Of a stretch of DNA of 64,000 nucleotides, positions 43,361 through 54,200 are shown piece after piece (position 1 is the stretch's first letter; each line of letters starts with the position of its first letter). The notes under the pieces were generated by a model that saw only the letters and a program-made list of their open reading frames with translations, searched no databases and was not told where the DNA came from. The position numbers were made by a program, and so were the translations under genes. The stretch is from Leptasterias polaris (Eukaryota > Echinodermata > Asteroidea > Forcipulatida > Asteriidae), in the NCBI GenBank assembly GCA_037783415.1, contig JAZGTN010000003.1:1572501-1636500 (forward strand), given 5' to 3'.

Positions 43361-46300
43361 ATGGGGCCCAAAGCTCGCAAGGAAGGTGAGCTATTCCCCA
43401 AATAATTTCACAATTTTCCCCTTTATGATTTAAAAACCTCAATAAAAATCAAGCTATTTTATCTTTCTGATGTATTTAATCTAACAGCTTAAAGATATAC
43501 GATTTGTATTGTTTCTTTTGTAAATAATCAATGATTTCGAGGCGTTACGTTAGTTTTCGATACACGTCCATGCACATGCATGACAATGCAATGCGTGGCT
43601 TGTGTGCATCTGCATGGGATTCTGGAGTCAGACAACTCGTCCGTTGGACAACTCGAGGGGTGGGACAACTAACTCGACAGCTTGACAAGTCGTCATTGAG
43701 ACAACTTGACAGTGCCAAGCATGCCAAGACAAGCTGACGGGTGAACTGGCTGGACTGACAATGTTTACACAAATTTCTGTATTTTTTGCATGAACTTGAA
43801 CTTCAGTCCAGACTATTATTCCGTTGGCCTTTTCAAATTCTTGGGTCAGATGTCTGGCCTGGTGGAGAGTGGCACTGACTGCCAATAACTGTGTGTACTT
43901 CTCTTGATAAATTCCTATGCCAAGTGGCCTTGCATACAATACAGGGCCCAGAAAATCCACTTCGCAAAAAAAAAATTTCGCAGAAAATGTTATTCAGAAT
44001 CTTCTACGATAACAAATATGGCCGCTGTCAATGGTATGCTGCGTGCAATGCTGGTTCACGCTAGACCTGTAGTAACTGGGGCGCTGTACTTGTTTTTTCT
44101 AAATTTTGACAACTGCGGTCGTACTAGCGCCCCAGAGGATTATCGAATGGTCAAACATCACGATCCACCTCTCGCTTGTATCGACGGGTGCCCTGCCTCA
44201 ACCGCATAGTCGTAACAGTTGAGGCAGAGCACCCGTCTAAAATTTGACGGGTGCCCTTTCTCAACTGCGTAGTCGTCACAATTAAGAAAGGGCACCCGTC
44301 AACTGCGTAATCAACACGGTCGAGGCAGGGCACCTGTCAATTTTTAGACGGGTGCCCTGCCTTAACCGTTACGACTACGCGGTTGAGGCAGGGCACCTGT
44401 CGATACAATCGAGAGGTGGATCATGATGTTTGACCATACGATAATCCTCTGGGGCGCTAGTACGACCGCAGATGTTAAAATTTCGAGAGAAAAAAACCGA
44501 GTACGACGCTCAAGTTACTGGGTCTAGGTTCACGCAAACCTCGTGCACGCCGGCCATCTTTGCGTGTGCTGCCCTTCCCAGCTCCCATCCAGTACACGAA
44601 TCTCAACGCTTGCCCACCATCTTTGCGCTAGTCCCCCACCCCTGGGGGACGCCTGTGTCCAGTCACAGCTGCCCATCCCTTGTTGGCAGTCAGCTGCAAC
44701 TTTGTCGAGTTGTCTGATCAAAAGTCAACTTGTCTTACGGTTTAACGGACAAGCCGTTGAGTTGTCTTACCTGTCGACTTGAGTTGTCTGACCCGCCAAG
44801 TTGTCAGAATGTCAAGTTGTCCAACAGACGAGTTGTCTAAAATCCTGTGCTAAACGTCAGCCATTTCAACACAGTACAACATCCATGTACAGAAGAGTAT
44901 CCACATTTGTCCCTTACCTTTTGCCCTTCATTCACCAACCCTCCTTGACCATCTGGATCAGGTGCTTCGATTGTTAATGTTAGTAATGATACTGAGCAAA
45001 ATACACTTCGTTTGTCTTTTTTTGTGTGTATGTGTTTGTGCGATGGAACATCACTTGAGTGACCTGGTCAACTCACAGTCACACCACTAGGCAATACCAC
45101 AACGTGTTGTTCACTGGTGTTGTTGATGTTATTACAAAAATTAAACATAACTAGACGTGTTGAAACAAAAACATGGTGTTTGGTCCAGACATTGAAATTG
45201 ATCAATATGTGCTAAGTTTTAAACTGTTTTGAACCCTCCAATCAGATTTTGTGCAAAAATATTTCTCTTTTTAAAAGCCTGTCAATTTCGTCATTAGTCT
45301 TAGAAAAAATGGCTTTCAGGTTTAACAGTAAACTCCTTTTGATTATAAAATCTCGCCTGAACAATAGTGATTTAAGTTACGCCTCAAAAGTGACCGGTTT
45401 ATTCTTTCCTTTCACAGCACAGCGTAGAGCTGGAAAGAAGGGACCTGCACAGACAGAGTCTGCTGCCAAGGTTGAAGCCAGAGCCAAGGCAGAGGCTAAG
45501 GCAAAAGCCAAGAGTGATGCACTCAAGGTAAGGATGAAGGACGATCAATGAAAGAGAATGTAAATATGTGGAATTATGTTTCGGTGATAATCATCAACTG
45601 TTGCGAATCTTCACCTTTTCCATGCTTTAGAAAAATATGGGGAACAAACTTATTTGGGGGTTAGGAGAGATGAGACAATAATTGATCAGTAAGAAGTAAT
45701 TGCCTTTCAAGTCATAGTGTTTACCCTTCCAATGTTTTTGCTCCCTGCTTGGTCTAAAGGTATGTATTTAAAAAACGGTTTGACTTGATTTTTTGCTTTC
45801 TTGACCTTCGTTAGGCAAAGAAGAATGTCCTTCGTGGAGGAATTGCTACTCGCAAGAGGAAGGTGCGCACACAGGTGACCTTCAGACGTCCCAAGACCCT
45901 GAAGACTCCCAGGTCCCCCAAGTACCCACGCAAGAGTGTTCCTAGCCGCCCAAAGTGAGTCTTCCCATTTATAAAGGAGTATCTCTGTAAAGTCATTTCA
46001 TTTTGCTCATTGTACAGCTTAACCAATTTATTGTTAGTGTTAGTGTATGAGGCAAATTTGATCTTTGATATTATGTTACCTGCAGGCTTGACCAGTTCAC
46101 AATCATCAAGTACCCTCTGACCACCGAGAGTGCCATGAAGAAGATTGAAGAGAACAACACGCTGGTCTTCATCACTGCACTCAAGGCCAACAAGTTCCAG
46201 ATCAAGACAGCTGTCAAGAAGCTGTATGACATTGATGTTTCCAAGGTCAACACACTCATCAGGTGAGCTTTCATTTTCTATTCATAGGCATGAGCCGTCT

Positions 46301-46960
46301 ATGATGTAGAGAATAATTCAGTCGTTGTAGAAGGGGCTGATAATGTCGAGAGTTGAGCAGTGATCTGGCCATGCTTGTTATGGTTGAAAGCTATTGCTGA
46401 CTTGCGCCATAAATGGGGGTAAAACCATGTTAAACCCAAGTTTATCTTGCACAATGGATTTTGATTGTTTTATACTTCAAAGTTTAAAGTAAAAGTTACA
46501 ATTGTGTTTTTTTCTTTTCTTAAAGACCTGATGGACAGAAGAAGGCGTACGTCAGACTAGCCCCAGACTACGATGCCTTGGACATTGCAAACAAGGTTAG
46601 TGTAGACCATAGCATGGCTGGATATCAGTGAACATGAACGAACAATCATGAAGCCTGTCGCTTGATTGGCTACCAAATTCTTCAAAAACTTATGCAAATT
46701 TAACAGGCAGTTGAAGTCATTTGATTGTGTGATGCCATTCAGGTATCATGAACTGCAAGTTTTCAACCACACAAAACAATTCTTGCATAATCACAACATT
46801 TTGGCTTAAAATTATATTTATCAGTTATACTTGCAGAGATGGAACCCACAATCAATTTGGCTTTACCGCAGTGATTGATCTAAATTATTTAATGATGTAA
46901 AAGTAACAAGGTGTTATTTTAGTTTTCAATTCTCATGTTTTTCAGATTGGAATCATCTAA
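43361..46960 (+). CDS. RPL23A: 60S ribosomal protein eL23 (RPL23A), complete, 6 exons
   Basis: Exons: 43361-43385, 45418-45527, 45815-45954, 46086-46262, 46526-46595, 46946-46960. Phases match and give 178 residues; human RPL23A has 156. eL23 (uL23 family) sits at the polypeptide exit tunnel and binds 26S/28S rRNA and chaperones. Residues 1-45 are an Ala/Lys-rich tail ([32 protein letters not shown]), longer than in human, which explains the size difference. The core is strongly conserved: [78 protein letters not shown] and the end IGII. The first exon codes only eight residues plus one base, and intron 1 (2 kb) holds a fold-back transposon. A poly(A) signal follows at 47060. Vertebrate RPL23A introns host C/D snoRNAs; see the weak candidate in intron 4. 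Confidence 0.97.
43619..44845. mobile_element. Fold-back element in RPL23A intron 1
   Basis: The outer ends are inverted: AGACAACTCGTCCGTTGGAC at about 43634 and, on the other strand, AGACAACTCGTCTGTTGGAC ending near 44837. Inside each end lies an irregular array of about five to eight GACAACT or GACAAGT units (43634-43720 direct; 44700-44840 as AGTTGTC/ACTTGTC). Between the arrays are an open minus-strand stretch (43765-43960) and a nested palindrome (44010-44580). Terminal arrays of short repeats are typical of fold-back transposons. The target duplication was not identified. Confidence 0.7.
44010..44580. repeat. Nested imperfect palindrome with three internal hairpins
   Basis: The left half, from ATGGCCGCTGTC at about 44018, mirrors the right half ending near 44570 (CGCCGGCCATCTTTG). 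The inner arms are nearly identical: left GCGGTCGTACTAGCGCCCCA at 44115, right TGGGGCGCTAGTACGACCGC ending 44470. The centre (44185-44405) holds three further hairpins, each built from GACGGGTGCCCT and AGGGCACCCGTC with arms of about 20-24 bp. No protein is implied by the open frames here. Confidence 0.8.
46301..46400 (+). ncRNA. Weak C/D-box snoRNA candidate in RPL23A intron 4
   Basis: In order: C-like ATGATGT at 46301, CTGA at 46337-46340 (D'), GTGATCT at 46360 (C'-like), and CTGA at 46397-46400 (D), about 100 bases overall. Vertebrate RPL23A introns carry SNORD42 and SNORD4 genes, which raises the prior. Against it: no good terminal stem (CCGTCT before C does not pair with CTTGCG after D) and I could not match the guide stretches to rRNA from memory, including the known SNORD42 target. 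Confidence 0.2.
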
Positions 46961-47059
46961 ACTACTGGAATGTTGAGGTTCAACACAAGGGGACAGCATT
47001 TGGGAATTCATTTTCTCTCTTCTTGAAAAAAATATCAAAAATTATGTATGAAATTGTTC

Positions 47060-47065
47060 AATAAA
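47060..47065 (+). terminator. RPL23A polyadenylation signal AATAAA
   Basis: The AATAAA lies 100 bases after the RPL23A stop codon, in TTCAATAAATCACTTTT, the normal spacing for the short 3' UTR of a ribosomal-protein gene. Confidence 0.8.
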
Positions 47066-47406
47066 TCACTTTTAAAACAGTGAAAAGAATTTGAATTGTA
47101 TGCTTTGTTTCTTTGAAGTCAGTGTCAAGGTATTTTGGTATTTGTCTGAGCTTCTAACAAGCAGAGTTAGTGAACAAACAACACCAGGCCTGGAATTCCA
47201 TGGCCTCTGTTGCCCTTTCAAAAGTTCACATCTTTTTGGTTTTTATCTGCATGTATATCCAATGGAGTCTAAATTTATTTGTTTTGTTATAAATGCAGAC
47301 ATGAAAATTTGTTATCTTATCTCATCTTATAGACCTTAAGATTTTTGCCCTTGCCCTCTCAAAGATGAAACTCAATGCATCACCTGACCTGGTGAATGCC
47401 AAACAA

Positions 47407-47772
47407 TTAAAGGTGCTGTACTACGTTTGGAGCCTACTGATTGTGTTAATCCTATATAAGTGTAGGTATATGCAATAAAACTAACCTGTGAAAGGTGGTC
47501 ACGTTTTTGAAATATAACCGAAAAACCAGAGTGAATATTTCCACGCAGGAAGATTTTTCCTATATAGGAATACACAGTCTGAACGGCCGTAACGCTTCTC
47601 ATTTTGGGGGATAAAAAGTGATAGATTTTTCCATAACCGTAGTACTTCGAAGTGCAAAGTTTCTCAAAATGCATTATACATGTACTATCCAAAGCTGCTG
47701 CACTTCTTGCCAAGTAAGTTTTTATTGCCATTAATTTTCAGAGTCATTACCAAACGTATACAGACCCTTTAA
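47407..47772. mobile_element. TTAA-ended MITE related to family A
   Basis: Left end TTAAAGGTGCTGTACTACGTTTGG and right end CCAAACGTATACAGACCCTTTAA (first and last 20 bases diagnostic). The right quarter (TGCCAAGTAAGTTTTTATTG, ATTACCAAACGT) resembles the reverse complement of the family A left end at 1650. The interior is otherwise unrelated. Confidence 0.7.
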
Positions 47773-47855
47773 ATCTTGTGTAATATGGGGCTTAAAAAAC
47801 AATGTTTTTGTTTTTTTATTAAATGCGGAAATTTCTACATGATCTTTTTTAGTGT

Positions 47856-48217
47856 TTAAAGGGACACGTTGGTCTATAAAAAGTGTTTGTAACTGTTTGT
47901 TATAAAATGCATATGGTTAGAAAGGTGTTGTAAAAGTAGAATACAATGATCTACACAAATATGCCTCGAAATTGCTTGGTTTTCCTTTTACATCGTCAAC
48001 TAACACGGTCGGCCATTTATGGGAGTCAAATTTTTGACTCCCATAAATGGCCGACCGTGTTAGTTCGTAAATGGAAAACTACGCCATTTCGAGGCATATT
48101 TGTGTGGATCATTGTATTCTACTTTTAAAACATCTTTCTAACCATATGCATTTTATAACAAACGGTTACACTTTTTATAGACCAACTCGTCCGATCCAAG
48201 GCAACGTGTCCCTTTAA
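47856..48217. mobile_element. Almost completely palindromic MITE, TTAA ends
   Basis: Left edge TTAAAGGGACACGTTGGTCT; right edge is complementary with about 20 extra bases (CTCGTCCGATCCAAGG) near the end. The arms, about 150-165 bp, run without large gaps to the centre at about 48035, where AGTCAAAAATTTGACT joins two copies of CACGGTCGGCCATTTATGGG in inverted orientation. There is no spacer to speak of, so the DNA is one long hairpin. Confidence 0.88.
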
Positions 48218-51200
48218 ACTGAAAGATGCGAATTCCTAGACTTGAGAGAAAATAGCTCTCAAACATTTTACCAGCAAATTGGCCAAAACTCAGTTATGGG
48301 TGTTGAAAGTAAATAGTGAGTTTGCGTATTAATTCCTAAAGATAATGGTTTTAGTTTGATAGCTTACTTTGGTAAAAGTTGGTACATTGTACTGGTACCA
48401 TATCTCCTGCGCAATGTTTTTCTCTGAAAAACATCTTCAAAAACCAGATGTTTTTTGTTTTCCCTGAAATGAGCAAGGAAATGTGAAAATCTGTATGTTA
48501 GCCTGTTACTTTGAAGAAATATTCGTTAAAGTTGGATGAGATGAGTGTACCCTAAAAATAAGCACTGAAAAAAATATGGTGTTGGGTGTTGATAGAAAGC
48601 GTGCTAAAAAAATCAAATATGATGCCCCATGCTGATCTCAGGCACTTCTTGGAAATGGTAAATTTGCATTAGAAGCAACCGAAACGGCGGCCTTGGTGTC
48701 AATGTGATCTTTTAAAAAGTCTATATGTTGAGAAGTAATTGACCTAATTCCCCAGACATCGTCACAGTAATCTTGGTTGCACTATTTTGGGAGTCGGTGT
48801 TTCTGTGTGTTATACAGTATAGTGCACATTTTAGGTGCTGTGGCATTTACACATTTTTTGTATATGCAATACTCTTAAATGGCTATCATGGCAGGCGATG
48901 GCCGTGTTTGATGTTGATGCATGGGGTCAATCGGCCTAAATAACGTATTATTATGAAAGCAGGAAGTTTCTGGTTTTGGCATGGAGCATCACAAATTACT
49001 AATCTGATTGCTTACAAATTTTTAGGTGGGCTTGGCGGGTTAGTCAGGTTTAACATTCATCCTGAAGGACCATGCTATCTGATTACAAATAAGAGTGAAG
49101 TGGCACTATGGGGGCTTGGGGTGGCAGCAAGGTTTTTCCAGCTCCAGAGAATTGATCTAAAAAGAATAAAGTTTTTGCAAATTGATTTTGTATTCACTTG
49201 ACAGAAATTGTATATTTCTAAATTTCTCATCAGTTAAGAGAAACTTCGTTTTGGGGAATCAACAATGCTTGAAGGATTTGTCATGAGTCCCCATGACCAT
49301 CATGGGTTTCTTTCATTTTGTTTCCCTTTGTATGTGGACAAGTATACTGAAACACAAATAGGTGATTGCAAGAGTTTTTAAAATAGCCAACAGAACTCGG
49401 TTCTCAATAAAACCAACATTCCAACATTGACTTGTAAGCGCTTAGGTATAAAAGTACTACATGCTACAGAGTCTATTGCCTTATAAACAAAACGCCAAAT
49501 AATCAACCACAATTACAGACAACTTTGCTGGTTTCCTGTACAGAATTCAATAAAAAAAAAAAAAATTCCTGTTTTTTATTTTTATTTTTAGGAACTTTTT
49601 TTTTACCCCATTCCTACATCATCTACTTGCTGCCTGGGAGAGTGTGCACTGATCGAAAAACCAATTTCATGTTTGACAACCAATCAGCTGTGAGATTTTC
49701 CTACCCCTTGTCTGTGATTGGTCAATAAGTAAACACTGAACCAATCATTAGCAAGAACGGTTTGTTCTGAATTTAATCACATTTTGTCAAAAATTGCTTT
49801 TATAATTTTTGGATACTTAGGACAAAAGATAGGAAAACCTGCCACATATGGTTTAAAAAAGATAAGATAGAAACATAAAGAGCCTTAAATATAAGTATGA
49901 AAAATACATTTAAACTCTCCCAAAAATGGAAAAAATCTACAGCGGCCCCAATTAAAACAAAATTGTCCCCTGCAATTAATTAATGCTTAATTAAGAACAT
50001 TCCATTTTAGTTACAGAAAAATGTACAAAAATGACAATAGAAATAAAAAGAAAACATGATACAGATAAATGGCCTCAATATTTCTTGTACTCTGGCAGAC
50101 CTATTTTGTCTCTAAGCAATAAGATATGGTTCTGATCTAATTAAATATGGGGCACTCGGGTGGGAAGCATGTGACATCATTACAAAATTTGACTACATCA
50201 ACCACTAATTAGCATAAGTTACTAAATTTGCATTCAAATAAGGTTGACGATGTCACATGAGACCCTCCAAAAAGTTGATTGGTCCTGACGTAAATTGCAC
50301 CAGAAGCTGCTGCGAGTTACTTAGTTGTTTTTTTAAACAGCATGGATTCAAATGTCTACAAATATAATCTGCCACAGAGATAATGAAAGATGTTGATGGC
50401 CCTACATATAAAAAGCCTTATTCCAGTCCAGCCAGAGGAAAAAATTCTACATTTCACAGAAGAAAAAATAGAAGTTGTTCAATTATTAATTTTAACAAGG
50501 TTAGAGTGCAATCCCACTTTTAATTTCTATTGCAAAAAGAACCACAAATAATGTTGTGCATTTTTAAAAAGTCGGTCTTTTCACTTGCAGTAAAAATGGA
50601 AGAATTTGTTGAGTTTGATTAAACAGGTTAATTGGAGGTAGAATTGGATGGCACTACTAAGAAGTGACTACTGGAAAACGTTCCAAACATATCAACGACT
50701 TTACAATATATTGCTTAATAAACACTGCATTCAAACAAGACCAATGTTCCTGGATTTATCCCATATTATGATACCCACCTAGAGGTTACCAAGATCCCTC
50801 CCTGTAAACCAATGGCTGAAGTGGAACAATCGTCTTCCTGTGGAAACTTGGTTTCTACCTTTACTCGTGAAGTACATTTTTCAATCCTGTGTGCACTCAA
50901 GGGGCACTTTCTCTTGTTAGTCATGTATAAAACTCCTCATTGTTGGTTTTAACACTATTGAGAATCTCAGACTAGCAAGGGACAAGGCCACAACTGCAAT
51001 GAGACAACAGCCATTGAGCTTAATCACAATTAAAAAATGTACGTCTGTAAAAAATACAAATCCCAGAAGTACTTTATACAATTCAACCCAAGTTCCACAG
51101 TAAGACTACTATGAAGGCATCCATCTTATCTTTCCCCTCTTATCCTGACCTTGAATCAAGCTACCTTAAGAATCACTAAGATCTGGAGGTCAATTTCACA

Positions 51201-54200
51201 CTGCCAATCAGAAAATGGTGCATACAAAATTGTGCTTAAATCCAGAACCAGTCACAACCATTTCAAAAGGTCTCTAAAACGTGGCCCTTGATTCACTAAG
51301 TTTAGAAGCAGGGAACCACCCAAACCATCAGATTATAAAGTCAAAGGAAGCGACCGGTGCCCAAGATAAAATTCTGCTTAGCAGTTTGTTAAAATTGACA
51401 CTCCGATTTGAATTACTCTGGATCTACAAGAATCTACGCCTCGCGTTACTCCCCGACAACTCATCTTGTATTAAAAAATAATCCTCTGTCTTGCTGATCT
51501 TCAACACTCTGCCACGCAGCATACCAGCTTGCGGCTCCACAGTGATAAAAACGTATGGTTGTATTTTTTTTATTTAATGTATATACAGGTATAGATAAAA
51601 TTAATTTATTATCCATTTCAATTTTTTCATAAAAACAACAATTTGAAATGATTTTTCACATAATATTTAGCATTTTTATCTTCCGATTCTTCCACTTGTT
51701 CAAAGATCTACTTCTGATTACTAGACAGCTACTCTTAAAATTTCCATACAAAATGTTGACCCGTCAAATAGTTTGGTTTTAAAATTGGTGAATTTAGTGG
51801 GCGACATTAAGGTAGCATGAATCATTTTTCTGACAATTGTTTTTTGGTTTTTTGCCCCACATTCCTTGTCTCCTACAAATCTGGAAGCACTCGGTTCCAT
51901 ACCATCCACTGTTTTCAGGTGATTGCAGAATCTTTGACATTTTTTAGAGATGATGCCATAAAAAAATGAGTAAAGATTCATCCAATTTTAAAATTGTACT
52001 GTAGAATTCACACACAAGGACAAGCAGTTAATTATTATTAAGTCCACCTCGTTAAACAGTGAAGAGTGAAATTGTTCCGAACTTCCAGAGTTGCATTATA
52101 TATGGTTTGTTTTTCCTTTTTTTTATAATTTTCCAATTAAGTATGTGTGATCAATTACAAGTGCTTCCAGGTGGCCAATCCAGCTCTATGTTTTATAACA
52201 CTTGACAATCCAAATATTTCATAGCTCCAATCTTATTGGTTAGCTGGGCATGCCTATATCACTTTTGCAGCTGCTGGATTGGCCAACTACATAACATATT
52301 TATGATCACTGGAGTTGTTACCATTCCATTATTATTATTATTTTTTTTTTTCAAAGCAAAATTCACTGTACACATGATTTGTTGAAATTTCATTAAGTTC
52401 TACATTAAACATCTGACATTAAATTTAGGTCTACTTCTACAAGTTCTCGAAAATCAACTACGTTACAGATGACTAGTGTTTAAAATCCTAAAAAATTCTA
52501 AAAAATATAATAATATCAACCGTTCCCAGAAACTAGAATTACAATTAATAATTAATATCATAGATAAAATCAAAACATGGAAGGGACCATACTCCTTTAC
52601 AAAAAATTACTTTAGTGTATTGACATTTTTAAAGCATTTACATGCAGAAAATGGAAAAATAGCATTACAATGCATCCATATAGTATTCCCTGAATGTTGT
52701 GTTTTTCTCTCGACAAATCTACCAATAGACACTACATGTAAGATTAGAATATTTAATTGCAGTACAACAGCAGATAGTTTTGGTATTATATATTATATAT
52801 GGAGCTATAAATACCAGTGACCCAAAAGCATAAGAATTTAACTGTCTCACAGATTAACATTCATATTTTTTCATTTCATTTTACATTTTTTTTTTTTTGT
52901 ACTGTTGTCCAGTTCTTAAACTGCATTCCTTTATCCGATCTTTATCCTAATCACATTCTGCCTTTCTGCATAGGCATTATCTCAGACAAGTGGGTTCTGA
53001 ACGTGACCAATCAACGCTCTCTCCACGGCGGCCATTTTTCAAACGGTGCCCTAAGTTAATGTTTAAGATCTGCATAGACAAGGGGACCATCGTAACAGCC
53101 GCCTTATGATGTTACAATGTGGGCGAAGTCGTTCCTTGTGGCAACGCAACTAATTTTAGCGTGATTTTGGCCACACACAAAAAAGTGCATTTCAAATTGA
53201 GCATGCCAATTAAAGCACAGTGCAACAATTATGGCTTTAAGAGTTCAGTAAAAAATGTGTTCAGTTCTTCCATTTTAAGGGGAGCGTTATATCTGGGACG
53301 TTAAACAAAAAATATTTGTGAGGTGGTGAAAATTCCAAAAATTATTTGTCATTTTCTGAAACCAGATTGTTAATTTTATTTTAGGAATTAGTATTTTGTC
53401 AAGTTTCTTGCATGGTTGTTAGTTTTGCTTTTGAATCAAATTCCTATCTTTTTTTTTATCACTATATCTTCCTGCAGAATCTGTTTATATGGGCATTTGT
53501 TAAAAAATAAATATACACCATAGGAAAACTGTTTCAATGATTGTAGCTTCTTAAATGATGTTATAAATTAAATTCATTGGTTTAAAAAATATAAATTTTA
53601 AGATTATCATATAATTGTGGATTTCTTCTAAGTGTTCATCCGCAGTCATATTGGAAAACCGACAATAGTGTCTGACCTAAACTTGCTTCAGTCCTCCCTC
53701 CTGTAATGTACTGTACAAGATTTAACACTAATTGTTTTTCTTTGTTATAATCATTCATTTATGATATAGACAGAGGTAGTGTGAGAAGTATACATGAACA
53801 CACAATACACTGATGCACTACGACACTACCCTTACAAACCCACTGGGCTACACAATTACACTAATTCTAAAGGGATCTTAATCAAGTGGTTTTCTTTTTA
53901 TATAACTCATTGTATAAATGCATATAATCATTTTGAAGCACAAATGGAGAATTTTGTTCCAGAGTCTTCTTGCACAATAGAAATTGAATACATAATTTGT
54001 TTTTTCTACTTTTGCATGAGCGTGCTGATACACCTCTACTGATTTGATTCACGCAAGCTTCCAAGTGTCATGATATGTCTCCAACTCTACTGATATGAAC
54101 CCAAACAACCAAACACAGCGCTGCTTATAAACTGAAATCAAAACTCAATATTTTTGTGATCCCAAATTTCAACAAAAAGAAGCTCTCTGTATCAAATTTC

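Noticed and set aside
44151..44410. CRISPR-like alternation of GACGGGTGCCCT repeats with spacers
   Set aside because: The repeats alternate in orientation as hairpin arms inside a palindromic transposon in an animal intron; no cas genes, and not a direct-repeat array.
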